Source: Verminephrobacter eiseniae EF01-2
GTDB lineage: Bacteria; Pseudomonadota; Gammaproteobacteria; Burkholderiales; Burkholderiaceae_C
NCBI RefSeq assembly: GCF_000015565.1
Contig: NC_008786.1
Coordinates: forward strand, 4,452,501 to 4,516,500
DNA length: 64,000 nt
Direction: 5' to 3'
Within the stretch, counting starts at the first letter, position 1. Each line of letters begins with the position of its first letter. Below, in pieces: positions 19,739 to 28,976 of this stretch. Made by a program: the position numbers and the translations under genes. The notes below the pieces were generated by a model that made no database searches, was not told the DNA's origin, and worked only from the letters and a program-made list of their open reading frames with translations.

Positions 19739-19849
19739 GATTCCATTTCCAAATCGTTCGTGAAAGCGAAGGTGAAGGCGAAGCGCAGACGGCACAAATG
19801 TACGGCAAGCGACGCCGACGAAGTGCACGGGTGATTCAGGGATGGAATG
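19739..19849. repeat. Dispersed repeat E1, copy 2
   Basis: About 110 bases with ends ATTCCAT (19740) and ATGGAAT (19842-19848), homologous to 3094-3198. It lies directly upstream of pgk and abuts repeat R2 copy 2. The core GGCAAGCGACGCCGACGAAG followed by GTGCACGGGTGATTC is identical in both copies. Confidence 0.7.
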
Positions 19850-20007
19850 GGTGCACCGTCCCGCCAATGGCTGCACGCAATGCCATCGATGCGCTGCCTG
19901 TCAGGGCAAAGAGCCAACCGCAGCGATGGCCGGAACTGCCGCGAGGATTGGCAACGCCGCCCCGGCGCACAAGGCGCCATCTTCATGTGCCGTCATGTGC
20001 CGGACGG
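19849..20007. repeat. Dispersed degenerate repeat R2, copy 2
   Basis: Homologous to 7291-7454, sharing GGGTGCACCG at the left, ATCGATGC, TGTCAGGGC, GCAACGCCGC and CCGGCG, and a GGACGG right end. Immediately follows E1 copy 2, so the two may have formed one unit. No coding potential recognised; together with E1 it fills most of the 359-base gap between pgk and azlD. Confidence 0.6.
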
Positions 20008-20057
20008 CGCACCCCGGGCCGCCGCACCGGGCGCTCGCCCCCTGCTGTGCCCTGCGC

Positions 20058-20393
20058 TTACCAACCCCAGACCATGTGCAGCGGCAGATAGACCGACATG
20101 CCGGCCACGATGGTGCCCAGGATGCCACGGCGCCAGAAGTAGTAGGCGCTGGCGCACAGCACGGCGGGCAGGCGCGCGTCCAGCAAGGTGGTGATGGGCG
20201 CGCCCTGGGTCATCAGGATTTCGGGTGCGATCACGGCCGTCAGGGCGGCCAGGGGCGCGTACTTGAACCCGCGCCTGAGCCAGCCGGGCAGCGGTAGCTC
20301 GCGTTCGGAGAGCATGAAAAACGAGCGCGCCAGCACCGTGACCAGGGTCAGGCCCAGGGTGGCAATCACGGGTTCGACCCAGGCGTGGTTCAT
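20058..20393 (-). CDS. azlD: AzlD-family branched-chain amino acid export subunit
   Basis: A 111-aa small membrane protein with about four hydrophobic segments; 'RGFKYAPLAALTAVIAPE' is the typical AzlD block. It works with AzlC to export branched-chain amino acids. ATG at 20393 is chosen because everything further upstream in frame belongs to the hairpin element. AzlC and AzlD genes usually overlap or touch; here 164 bases containing the element separate them. Confidence 0.85.
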   Translation of the reverse strand: MNHAWVEPVIATLGLTLVTVLARSFFMLSERELPLPGWLRRGFKYAPLAALTAVIAPEILMTQGAPITTLLDARLPAVLCASAYYFWRRGILGTIVAGMSVYLPLHMVWGW

Positions 20394-20398
20394 CGCTA

Positions 20399-20558
20399 GT
20401 GTCGCGTCACCGATCATCTGTCGGTCTGCGCTGGCCATCGAAGCGCATCGCGGCGTTGCATCGCTTGCCAATACGCTCGGTATTGGCTGCGCGATGCGCC
20501 TTGCGCTGCGCTCCGATGGCTGCGCGCAGCCTACGACATCTGATCGGTGACACGACAC
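20399..20558. repeat. 160-bp hairpin element, copy 2 (MITE-like)
   Basis: Same length and >95% identical by eye to copies at 7459 and 35385; ends match 17 of 18. Flanked by TA at 20397-20398 and 20559-20560. It sits exactly between azlC and azlD: its last base plus the following TA form the azlC stop codon on the bottom strand, and the azlD start lies 6 bases from its other end. Confidence 0.87.
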
Positions 20559-21334
20559 TAGCGCTCCTTGCGCAGCGGCCTGCGCTTGTGCAGTGGTCTA
20601 CGCCAGCGCGAAAGCCCGTCCCAGCGCTGCTCCAGCGCTTCGATCAGCAGTCCGGCCGCCACGGCCGCCGCCAGCGCCACCAGGATGTTGAGCTTGAGCG
20701 GCAGCGCAAAGGCCGCAATCGCGGCCGTGGCGGCAACGCCAGCGGCCAGCCAGGTGGCCCGGTCGAACAGCAGCGACAGCAATACGCCCAGCAAGGCCAG
20801 CACCCCCGCAAAGCCCAGGCCCCAGGACAGCGGCACCACGTTGGCCAGCACGATGCCGGCCAGCGCCGGCAATTGCCAGGCCAGCCAGTTGGTGCTGGCC
20901 GCGCCCCAGAAATACGGCGTCTGCTCGGGCGCTGGCCGGGGTTGCGGGAAACGCCGCATGAAATTCACATAGACCAGGTCAGCGCTGAAGTAGCCGATCG
21001 CCAGGCGTTGGCGCAGCGGCAGTTGCGCAAAGTAGCTGCGCCACAGGTTGCTGAAGATCACGAAACGCAGGTTCATGCAGACGGCGGTGAGCCAGATGAC
21101 CCACAGCGGCGAGCCTGCGGTCATCAGCGGTATCACGGCCAGTTGCACGCTGCCGGAGTAGACCAGCAGCGACATCAGCGTCGCCATGCCAACCGACAGG
21201 CCGCCCTTGACCATGGCCACGCCGGTCACCAGACCCCAGGCCGCCGTGCCCATCGAGATGCCCAGCATGTCGACGGCGGCGAGCCGGAACGCGGGATGGC
21301 GCAGCAGACGGTCCATGCGGTCCCTGCGGTTCAT
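20558..21334 (-). CDS. azlC: AzlC-family branched-chain amino acid exporter
   Basis: A 258-aa inner-membrane protein with multiple hydrophobic segments, the large subunit of the AzlCD exporter. '[18 protein letters not shown]' and '[16 protein letters not shown]' are characteristic AzlC blocks. ATG at 21334 overlaps the fmt stop as ATGA, pointing to coupling with fmt. The last residues ([14 protein letters not shown]) are very basic; the stop codon is created by the hairpin-element junction, so the native C-terminus may have been altered. Confidence 0.88.
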   Translation of the reverse strand: MNRRDRMDRLLRHPAFRLAAVDMLGISMGTAAWGLVTGVAMVKGGLSVGMATLMSLLVYSGSVQLAVIPLMTAGSPLWVIWLTAVCMNLRFVIFSNLWRSYFAQLPLRQRLAIGYFSADLVYVNFMRRFPQPRPAPEQTPYFWGAASTNWLAWQLPALAGIVLANVVPLSWGLGFAGVLALLGVLLSLLFDRATWLAAGVAATAAIAAFALPLKLNILVALAAAVAAGLLIEALEQRWDGLSRWRRPLHKRRPLRKER

Positions 21335-22323
21335 GCGCGCGCTGCGCCCAGCCACATGCCCGGCTGCAGGGCAAAGCCGCGCAGAAAGTCGGCGGCGGCC
21401 AGCCGCTTGCCGCCGGCGCGTTGCAGCACGGTCAGGCGCAGCGCCGTGCCCTGTCCGCAGGCCACCGCAATGCCGCTGTCATCTGCGGACAGGATTTGCC
21501 CGGGGTGCATCCGGGGTACGCCCCTTTGGCCATCGATCGTTGCGCCATCGATGGCATAGCCCCATAGCTTGATGCTGGTGCCGTTGCAGGTGGTGCTGGC
21601 GCCGGGCGCCGGGTCGAAGGCCCGGATGCGCTGGCCGATCCGTTGCGCCGGCAGCGACCAGTCGATACTGCTTTCGGATTTTTCGATCTTGCGGGCGTAA
21701 GCAACGCCTTGGGCCGGTTGCGCCAGCGCGGGCAGGTCGGCGCCGGCGGCCATTTTTTCCAATGCCTGCACGATCAGGTCGGCACCCAGCGCGGCGAGCC
21801 GGTCATGGAGCGTGGCCGTGGTGTCGGTGGGGGCGATGGCGCTGCCTTGGCTCAGCAGCATCGCGCCGGTGTCCAGGCCCGCATCCATCTGCATGATGGT
21901 CACGCCGGTGTGCGTGTCACCGGCCTCGATGGCGCGCTGTATCGGCGCCGCGCCGCGCCAGCGGGGCAGCAGGCTGGCGTGGATGTTCAGGCAGCCGCGC
22001 GCGGGCAGGTCCAGCACCCACTGCGGCAGGATCAGCCCGTAGGCGGCCACCACCATCACCTCGGCCTGCGCGGCCAGCAACGCAGCGCGGGCCGCCGCAG
22101 CGTCTTGCGGGTATCGGCCATCGAGGCGCAGGCTGCGCGGCTGCGCCACGGCCAGGCCATGCGCCAGCGCGCATTGCTTGACCGGCGAAGCCTGCCATTG
22201 CAGGCCCCGGCCCGCAGGCTGGTCCGGTCGGGTCAGCACCAGCGGCAGGCTGAAACCGGCGTCGAGCAAGCGCTGCAGCGCAACGCGGGCAAAGCCGGGG
22301 GTGCCGGCAAAGACGACTTTCAT
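21331..22323 (-). CDS. fmt: Methionyl-tRNA formyltransferase
   Basis: A 330-aa enzyme that formylates initiator Met-tRNA using 10-formyl-tetrahydrofolate. The N-terminus [16 protein letters not shown], the catalytic '[19 protein letters not shown]' (Asn-His pair) and '[16 protein letters not shown]'-like block are visible, with the OB-fold C-terminal domain after about residue 210. It follows def by 43 bases, the classical def-fmt pair, and overlaps azlC by 4 bases. Confidence 0.96.
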   Translation of the reverse strand: MKVVFAGTPGFARVALQRLLDAGFSLPLVLTRPDQPAGRGLQWQASPVKQCALAHGLAVAQPRSLRLDGRYPQDAAAARAALLAAQAEVMVVAAYGLILPQWVLDLPARGCLNIHASLLPRWRGAAPIQRAIEAGDTHTGVTIMQMDAGLDTGAMLLSQGSAIAPTDTTATLHDRLAALGADLIVQALEKMAAGADLPALAQPAQGVAYARKIEKSESSIDWSLPAQRIGQRIRAFDPAPGASTTCNGTSIKLWGYAIDGATIDGQRGVPRMHPGQILSADDSGIAVACGQGTALRLTVLQRAGGKRLAAADFLRGFALQPGMWLGAARA

Positions 22324-22366
22324 CGGAGAATCTGGCCAGTGTCCGTGGCTGCGCGGGGTGGCCGCA

Positions 22367-22879
22367 TCAGGCCCGGGCCTCGCGCTGCTGCTTGATCATC
22401 CTGGTCTTGATGCGGTTGCGCTTGAGGGGCGAGAGGTACTGCACGAACACCTTGCCCTGCAAATGGTCCATCTCGTGCTGCAAGCACATGGCCAGCAGGC
22501 CATCGGCCTCGATGACCTGCGGCTGCCCCCGGGTGTCCAAGGCCCGCACATGCACGGCGTCAAAGCGCTCGACATCGTCGTAAATGCCGGGCACGGACAG
22601 GCAGCCTTCGTTGTGCGTCTGTTTCTCCGCGCTGGTCCAGATGATTTCGGGGTTGATCAGCACCAGGGGCTGGTCGTGCTCATCGGAGACATCGACGACC
22701 AGCAGCCGCTCATGCACATCGACCTGGGTGGCCGCCAGGCCAATGCCCTGGGCCTGGTACATGGTGGCCAGCATGTCGTCCGCCAGCGCGCGGATGCGCT
22801 CATCGACCGCGAGCACCGGGCGGGCGATCCGGTGCAGCCGGGGATCGGGGTAACGGAGAATGGGAAGAAGAATGGCCAT
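22367..22879 (-). CDS. def: Peptide deformylase
   Basis: A 170-aa metalloenzyme that removes the N-formyl group from nascent proteins. All three motifs are present: 'GIGLAATQ', 'EGCLSVP' (metal Cys) and 'QHEMDHLQG' (two metal His and catalytic Glu). Start at [15 protein letters not shown] is the family norm. It forms a unit with fmt and azlC and is divergent from the LysM gene across a 207-base gap that should hold promoters for both. Confidence 0.97.
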   Translation of the reverse strand: MAILLPILRYPDPRLHRIARPVLAVDERIRALADDMLATMYQAQGIGLAATQVDVHERLLVVDVSDEHDQPLVLINPEIIWTSAEKQTHNEGCLSVPGIYDDVERFDAVHVRALDTRGQPQVIEADGLLAMCLQHEMDHLQGKVFVQYLSPLKRNRIKTRMIKQQREARA

Positions 22880-23086
22880 GGCGATCGGTAAGAGCTGTCG
22901 CTATTTTCGCCACTTTTGCCGCCGACGGCAGCGCCGCAGCCCCATAATCGTTGCCGGATCAAGGGCTTGGGCAGAGAATCTCGAATGGTTTTCAACGTTG
23001 GGCCAGGCCCGGTCGCGCAGCTTTTCTGCGCTGTGCAGCCCCGATGAGGGGGGGACGTTTCATTCATGCAGCAAACAAGGAATCAC

Positions 23087-24328
23087 ATGACGGCATTCAC
23101 CAGCGCGCGACGGACCGGCTGGGGCACGCTCTTGGCGGGCGCCATGCTGGTCGCGGCGGCGCAGGCGCAAGATCAACCCTCGCCTGCCGGCAGCGTGCCG
23201 GCAGCACAGCCACACACCACGGCGCAGCAGCGCGCGACGGCGCAGCAAGTGGCCGAACACGGCGTGCCGCTGCAAGAACTGGCGCCCGGCGCGCCAGACA
23301 GCTACAGCGTCAAGCGCGGCGATACGCTGTGGGGCATTGCCGGTCTGTTCCTCAAGCACCCATGGTATTGGCCGCAGTTGTGGGGCATGAACCGCGAGAC
23401 CATCCACAACCCGCACCTGATCTTTCCGGGCCAGACGCTGTACCTGGAAAAGGATGGCGCTTACGCCCGCCTGCGCAGCAGCCGCTCCGCTGCCGCCGAG
23501 CCCGACACCGTTCGGGTCTCGCCGCGCACGCGCAGTGACAGCCTGGCCGATGTGGCGCTGCCCACGCTCAATCCCGATCTGGTCGAGCCTTTTTTGGCCG
23601 AACCGCTGGTGGTCGACCCGCAGGTCTTGCTGCAAGCGCCACGGGTGGTGGCGATGACCGATGACCGGATGCTGATGGCCAGTGGCGACCGTGTCTACGC
23701 CCGTGGCAGCGCCAAGTCGCCGTTGCTTGCCGGCAGCACGAGCGCGTCGCGCCGCTACCGCGTGTTCCGCGACGCGACTGCGCTCAAAGACCCCGGCACC
23801 GGCGAGGTGCTGGCCTACGAAGCCCAGTACCTGGGCCAGGCGGAACTGGTGCGCGGCGAGTCGATGGAGGATGTCCCGGACGGCAAGGGCGGCCATACCA
23901 GCAAGCATGTGCCCGCGACGATCGATTTGTCGGCCACCAAAGGCGAGATACAGGCCGGCGATCGCCTGCTGCCGGCGCCGGCCCGGGTTTTTTCGGGCTA
24001 TGTCCCGCGCGCCCCGAAGTCCGATGTGGATGCCCGTGTGGTGGCGCTCTACGGCAATGCGGCGGTGGAATTCGCGGCGCAAAACCAGGTGGTATCGATC
24101 AACAAGGGCGCGCAGGACGGCATCGAGCCGGGCTATGTGCTGAGCTTGGTCAACAAGGGCGCGAGCATCGCGGATGGCACCGAAGAAGGCAAGCCGGCGA
24201 TCAAGCTGCCCAATGAGATCAATGGCACGGCCATGGTGTTTCGCACCTTCGATCGGGTGTCCTATGCGCTGATCCTGGAAATCCGCAACGCCGTGCGCGT
24301 GGGTGACCGCCTGGTCAACCCCCGGTAG
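23087..24328 (+). CDS. Secreted LysM-domain protein
   Basis: A 413-aa exported protein with an N-terminal signal peptide ending near 'AAQAQ'. One LysM domain (about residues 72-118: 'YSVKRGDTLWGIAGLFLKHP' to 'IFPGQTLYLE') binds peptidoglycan; the rest is beta-rich with no named domain. The family is widespread in betaproteobacteria next to def and dprA, exactly as here. AAGGA at 23077-23081 supports ATG 23087 over 23066. Cell-envelope function is inferred. Confidence 0.88.
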   Translation: MTAFTSARRTGWGTLLAGAMLVAAAQAQDQPSPAGSVPAAQPHTTAQQRATAQQVAEHGVPLQELAPGAPDSYSVKRGDTLWGIAGLFLKHPWYWPQLWGMNRETIHNPHLIFPGQTLYLEKDGAYARLRSSRSAAAEPDTVRVSPRTRSDSLADVALPTLNPDLVEPFLAEPLVVDPQVLLQAPRVVAMTDDRMLMASGDRVYARGSAKSPLLAGSTSASRRYRVFRDATALKDPGTGEVLAYEAQYLGQAELVRGESMEDVPDGKGGHTSKHVPATIDLSATKGEIQAGDRLLPAPARVFSGYVPRAPKSDVDARVVALYGNAAVEFAAQNQVVSINKGAQDGIEPGYVLSLVNKGASIADGTEEGKPAIKLPNEINGTAMVFRTFDRVSYALILEIRNAVRVGDRLVNPR

Positions 24329-24398
24329 TTCGCGTGGTCGCAAGGGCCGCCCGCGCCGTGCAGGCAGCAGCCAGTAGCGCTGGAACCCGGTAGACGGC

Positions 24399-25598
24399 AT
24401 GGACCGTGAAGAGCTTGCGGCCTGGTTGCGTCTGACCGTCACTGCCGGGGTCGGCAACGGCGCGGCACGGCGCCTGCTGGCCTGCTTCGGCATGCCGCAG
24501 GCGATTTTTGCGCAGTCTGCGGCGGCGTTGCAGCAATGCGTGTCGGACGCGCAGGCGCGGGCCTTGTGCGCCGTCCCGCCGACCTGGCAGGCGCTGCTGG
24601 AAAAGACCGAGCGGTGGCTGTCCGGCGCCGATCCGCAAGGGCCGGCGCATGCCATCGTCACCTTGGGCGACAGCCGCTACCCGCAGACGCTGCTGGAAAC
24701 GCCTGACCCGCCGCTGTTGCTCTACCTGATGGGGCCGGCGCATTTGCTCGCGCAGCAGGCTTTTCCCGCTGGCCCCTGCCTGGCCGTGGTGGGCAGCCGC
24801 AACCCCAGTGCCCAGGGCGCAGAGAACGCGCGCCAGTTTGCCCGGGCCTTGCATGGCGCAGGGCTGGGCATCGTCTCCGGCTTGGCGCTGGGGATCGATG
24901 CGGCCGCCCATGAAGGCGCGCTGGATGCGGCGCTGACCGGCGCCGGGGTGGCCGCCACGCTGGCCGTGGTCGGCACCGGGCTGGACCAGGTCTATCCGCG
25001 CAAGAACATCGATCTGGCGCGCCGCATCGCAGCCTCCGGGCTGCTGATCAGCGAATACCCGCTCGGCACGCCGCCGCTGGCGGCCCATTTTCCCAAGCGC
25101 AACCGCATCATCGCCGGCCTGTCGCAGGGTTGCCTGGTGGTGGAGGCCGCGCTGGCCTCGGGTTCATTGATCACGGCCAGGCTGTCGGCCGAGCAGGGGC
25201 GCGAGGTGTTTGCGATTCCAGGCTCGATCCATGCACCCCAGTCGCGTGGCTGCCATGCGCTGATACGCCAGGGCGCGAAGCTGGTCGAGTCGGCGCAGGA
25301 TGTGTTGCAGGAACTGGTGATTCCGGCCCGCAGGGCGGCGGCGCCCGGGGCCGGGGCCGGGGCCGGGGCCGATGCCGATACGCCGCCCACCGCAGGGGCC
25401 GATGCGCCTGCCGCAGGGTCCGCGATGGACACGCCGTTGCTGGCGGCCCTGGGGTTCGATCCGATCGGCATCGATGCGCTGCTGGCACGCACCGGCATGG
25501 CTACCGCCGCGCTGCAGGTGGCGTTGCTGGAGCTGGAGTTGGCCGGCAGCGTGGCGCGCTTGCCGGGGGGCTTGTTTCAGCGCTTGGCCCGGGGCTGA
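24399..25598 (+). CDS. dprA: DNA processing protein DprA (Smf)
   Basis: A 399-aa protein that loads RecA onto incoming single-stranded DNA in natural transformation. The extended Rossmann fold is at about residues 110-310: 'LAVVGSRNPSAQG', 'GIVSGLALGIDAAAHEGAL', 'AVVGTGLDQVYPRKN' and 'EYPLGTPPLAAHFPKRNRII'. A winged-helix DprA C-terminal domain follows 'LLAALGFDPIGIDALL'. Between them is an Ala/Gly linker encoded by repeated GGGGCC (about 25347-25372), which could vary in length. It is convergent with the DUF1631 gene. Confidence 0.95.
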   Translation: MDREELAAWLRLTVTAGVGNGAARRLLACFGMPQAIFAQSAAALQQCVSDAQARALCAVPPTWQALLEKTERWLSGADPQGPAHAIVTLGDSRYPQTLLETPDPPLLLYLMGPAHLLAQQAFPAGPCLAVVGSRNPSAQGAENARQFARALHGAGLGIVSGLALGIDAAAHEGALDAALTGAGVAATLAVVGTGLDQVYPRKNIDLARRIAASGLLISEYPLGTPPLAAHFPKRNRIIAGLSQGCLVVEAALASGSLITARLSAEQGREVFAIPGSIHAPQSRGCHALIRQGAKLVESAQDVLQELVIPARRAAAPGAGAGAGADADTPPTAGADAPAAGSAMDTPLLAALGFDPIGIDALLARTGMATAALQVALLELELAGSVARLPGGLFQRLARG

Positions 25599-25610
25599 GA
25601 ATCTTCAGTT

Positions 25611-27965
25611 TCAGTTCAAGAGCCGCTCGGGGTTGGCGCCGAGCTTGGCCAGCGCATCGCGCGTTGCGCGCACCGTCAGGCCCTCGTTGTCCTGGGCCAG
25701 CAGCAGGCCCGCTTGCAGGTAGGTGGCCAGCCGGCGCAGTTGGATCAGATAGCTGCGGCCATCGACGGTGGCGAACAGGTGCAGTTGTTTGCGCTCGCTG
25801 TGCCAGGCGTATTGCGCCTGGACCGCAACGCCGTTGTGGTCCAGCGTGTACCAGTTGCCCAGCGGCAGTTGCTGCGCCCAGGCCAGCATGGCGTCGTCTA
25901 CCGGTGTGCCATTGTCGGCCACCACATGGATCGAAGAGGCATCGATGCCCAGCAGCATCTCGATGTTTTCGGTGTTGAGCGGCATGTCGCCCAGCGTGGT
26001 GTCGCTGATGAAGTCCTCCAGGTTGTCCAGGCGCTTGGCCATGCTCTCGATCTGCGCTTGCGGGATCAACGCGGTCTTGCACTGGAAGGCATCGGCCAGC
26101 GTGTTGGTCAGGACCTTGATCTGCGCATCCTGCTGCGGGCCCGTGACACCCAGCAGTGCCAGGCCCTGGCGCAGGCGTTGCAGCAGGCTTGGCAGGCTCT
26201 GTATGACCAGGGTGCGGTCTTTGCGGTGGGGCTTGGCGCTGGCGGACCAGACCAGGTCGGCCGCCGTGCGCTTGAGCGTGATGGTGTCCATATGCTGCGG
26301 ACCGTCGCGCAAGGCCGATAGCGCCAGCACCTCGGCCCAGACCTTGAACAGAAAATCCCGCAGTTCATCGCGCACCGGCATGTCGCGCAGCATGGCGCGC
26401 AGCTCGATGGTGTAGCGGATGGTCAGCGCTTCTTTTTGCTCGACCTGCTGGGCCACCGTCACCAGGCGTGCCGTGGTCTGCTTTTCGGTCAGGAACTTGG
26501 CCAGGAATTTCTCGAACTCGTCGAGCACCAGTTGGAACACCCGGCTGCCGGTCTCCGGGTACTGCTCGATCATTTGCACGGCGCGGCGCACTTGCGCTTC
26601 CAGCGCGCTGCCATCGATGGCGGTCGAGTTGAAACCCATTGCGCAGGCGCCCATGCGGTCGATCAGTTTGCGCGCCGGATGGTCCAGGTTGCTGAAGAAA
26701 TCCGGCTCGGCCAATGCCACGCGCAGCACCGGCACCTGCAGCCTGGCAAACCAGATGCGCACTGCCACGGGGATGCGCTCCTCGGACAGGATGCTCTGGA
26801 ACATCAGCGCCACCACTTCGATGGTCGCCTTCTCGGCCGGGGTTTCGGCCTTCTGCTTGAGCTCGATGGATTGCTCGCGCGCCGCGCTCACCAGTTGCAC
26901 CACGGCCACCGGGGCGTCGCTGGCCAGGCCGTCGATGGCGCCGGCGCCGGCGCCGGCATCGACACTGGCAATGGCCTGCATCCGATAGGCCGCCAGCGCC
27001 TGTGCCAAGGCCATGGAGGCCGGGGCCGGCCCGGCGGCCGAGGTCAGCAACTGGTGCAATTGCCCGACCATGCCCTGGGCCTGCTGGCGCTGCTGCTCCA
27101 TGGGGCTGATGCCGCCGGGCCCGAAAGCAGCGGGCATGCCGGCAGGCGCAGGCACCATGCGGCCCAGCCTGGACTCGGCAGGTGTCGCGGATGACGGTCC
27201 GAAGCGGGGCATGTCGCCGCCGGTTCCGGCGCCGGCGTACTGCGAGTGCCAACCCATGGTCTGCGACTGCGCGCCCGGTTGGGTGTTTCTGGAGAGAACG
27301 CCTTTTTCCGTATCGGTGCGCCGCACGCGGGACTTGAGATCCGATGGGGCCACACCCTGCGCGTCATAGAACGCATTCACGGCCAGGTAGTGCTTTTGCA
27401 GCAGATCGGCCAGTTTGCGCTGCAAGGGGTCGACCACGGTTTGCAGGTCGACGCGGGGCAGTCCGGCGTTGGTCCATTGCTCGACCAGATGCAGGCTGAT
27501 GGTGTCAGGCCGGAAAATGTCGCGGCTTTCGAGCTCCTGGTCTTGCAGCGACCGGGTGCATTGGCGCAGGGTGTCGAACGGCTGGTGCACCTGCTCGCTG
27601 ATCGTCAGGGCCATGCGCGATGCCAGCAGTTTGTTCTCCACCACATCGTCGCTGAGCAGTTCGAGATGGAGGCCGCCAGCCGACGTCTGGCCGTAGGTGC
27701 TGCTCAGATGCGGTATCAGCGCTTCCTGCCAGGCCCTGGCGCAGCGTTCGGTCCAGAGGCCATGAAACTCCCGGTAGCGCATCAACGCATCGCGGCGCGA
27801 CTGCGCTTGGCGCGCCGTGCCCGCCTGCTGCGTCAGTTCCACCAGGAAGTCCAGGAGCGTCTGGTCCAGTTCCGACAGCCCTGCGCAGATGCCATCGACA
27901 AACATCTGGCGCGCCTGCCGGAGCAGGCGCCGCTGCGCGCTGGAAGGGGCGGTGGGGGCTGGCAT
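25611..27965 (-). CDS. DUF1631 family protein
   Basis: A 784-aa, mostly helical cytosolic-looking protein without signal peptide. It matches the DUF1631 pattern: N-terminal 'LRQARQMFVDGICAGLSE', central 'PDFFSNLDHPARKLIDRMG' (the best-conserved block), and C-terminal 'LPLGNWYTLDHNGVAVQAQY' resembling a PilZ-like sub-region. Function is not established; in several proteobacteria such genes are thought to be linked to c-di-GMP or surface behaviour, but nothing here proves it. It is 33 bases from secF on the same strand, so it may share the yajC-secDF transcript. Confidence 0.82.
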   Translation of the reverse strand: MPAPTAPSSAQRRLLRQARQMFVDGICAGLSELDQTLLDFLVELTQQAGTARQAQSRRDALMRYREFHGLWTERCARAWQEALIPHLSSTYGQTSAGGLHLELLSDDVVENKLLASRMALTISEQVHQPFDTLRQCTRSLQDQELESRDIFRPDTISLHLVEQWTNAGLPRVDLQTVVDPLQRKLADLLQKHYLAVNAFYDAQGVAPSDLKSRVRRTDTEKGVLSRNTQPGAQSQTMGWHSQYAGAGTGGDMPRFGPSSATPAESRLGRMVPAPAGMPAAFGPGGISPMEQQRQQAQGMVGQLHQLLTSAAGPAPASMALAQALAAYRMQAIASVDAGAGAGAIDGLASDAPVAVVQLVSAAREQSIELKQKAETPAEKATIEVVALMFQSILSEERIPVAVRIWFARLQVPVLRVALAEPDFFSNLDHPARKLIDRMGACAMGFNSTAIDGSALEAQVRRAVQMIEQYPETGSRVFQLVLDEFEKFLAKFLTEKQTTARLVTVAQQVEQKEALTIRYTIELRAMLRDMPVRDELRDFLFKVWAEVLALSALRDGPQHMDTITLKRTAADLVWSASAKPHRKDRTLVIQSLPSLLQRLRQGLALLGVTGPQQDAQIKVLTNTLADAFQCKTALIPQAQIESMAKRLDNLEDFISDTTLGDMPLNTENIEMLLGIDASSIHVVADNGTPVDDAMLAWAQQLPLGNWYTLDHNGVAVQAQYAWHSERKQLHLFATVDGRSYLIQLRRLATYLQAGLLLAQDNEGLTVRATRDALAKLGANPERLLN

Positions 27966-27998
27966 GGGCAGATGGTGCAGGTGACGCCGACGGGGCGC

Positions 27999-28964
27999 TC
28001 AGACCGTGGCGCCGGCATTCGGGTCGCTCGGGTCCGGCCCTTTTTTGATCGGCCGGACCAAGTCCTCGCGCTTGACCCCGAGCCACATTGCAATCGCTGC
28101 CGCGACGAATACCGACGAGTAGATGCCGAACAAAATGCCTATCGTCAGCGCCAGCGCAAAGTAATGCAGGCTCGGGCCGCCAAAGAAGAACATCGACAGC
28201 ACCATGGCCTCGGTCGAGGCGTGGGTGATGATGGTGCGGCTCATCGTGCTGGTGATGGCGTGGTCGATCACCGCCGCAGTGTCCATCTTGCGGTACTTGC
28301 GGAAGGCTTCGCGGATCCGGTCGAAGATCACCACCGATTCGTTGACCGAGTAGCCCAGCACCGCCAGCACGGCGGCCAGCACCGACAGCGAGAACTCCCA
28401 CTGGAAGAACGCAAAAAAGCCCAGGATGATCACCACGTCATGCAGGTTGGCGATGATGGCGGCGACACCGAACTTCCATTCGAAGCGCAGCGCCAAGTAG
28501 ATCACGATGCCGATGACCACCATGGCCAGCGCCATCAGGCCGCCGTGCACCAGCTCCTCGCCCACCTGCGGGCCGACAAACTCGGTGCGGCGCAGTTTGA
28601 CCTGCGGGTCCACGGCCTGGAGCGCAGCCAGCACCTGCTCGCTTTGCCGGGCCGAGGTCAGGCTCTTGTCCATGTCCTTGTTGAGGGTCGGCAGGCGGAT
28701 CATCACGTCACGGGCGGTGCCGAAGTTCTGCACCTGCACCTCGGGGTAGCCCAGCGCGGAGACCGTCTGACGGATCTTGGCCAGATCGGCGCTCTGGCCG
28801 TAGGCCAGTTCCATCACCGTGCCGCCGGTGAACTCCACCGACAGGTGCAGACCCCGGGTCAGCAAGAAGACGACCGCCAGCGCAAAGGTGATGAAGGAGA
28901 TCGCGTTGAAGACCAGCGCCTGCTTCATGAAGGGGATGTCTTTGCGGATGCGGAAAAATTCCAT
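27999..28964 (-). CDS. secF: Protein translocase accessory subunit SecF
   Basis: A 321-aa inner-membrane protein with six predicted helices and a periplasmic loop after the first; partner of SecD in proton-motive-force-driven export. 'LSVEFTGGTVMELAYG' is the family's N-terminal motif and 'VLAVLGYSVNESVVIFDRIRE' lies in TM4-5. It follows secD by 12 bases in the standard yajC-secD-secF order. Confidence 0.96.
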   Translation of the reverse strand: MEFFRIRKDIPFMKQALVFNAISFITFALAVVFLLTRGLHLSVEFTGGTVMELAYGQSADLAKIRQTVSALGYPEVQVQNFGTARDVMIRLPTLNKDMDKSLTSARQSEQVLAALQAVDPQVKLRRTEFVGPQVGEELVHGGLMALAMVVIGIVIYLALRFEWKFGVAAIIANLHDVVIILGFFAFFQWEFSLSVLAAVLAVLGYSVNESVVIFDRIREAFRKYRKMDTAAVIDHAITSTMSRTIITHASTEAMVLSMFFFGGPSLHYFALALTIGILFGIYSSVFVAAAIAMWLGVKREDLVRPIKKGPDPSDPNAGATV

Positions 28965-28976
28965 GGTCGCCGTTCC

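Noticed and set aside
20058..20558. Longer azlD beginning inside the hairpin element
   Set aside because: The added 55 residues are the element's own translation; the ATG at 20393 gives a normal AzlD.
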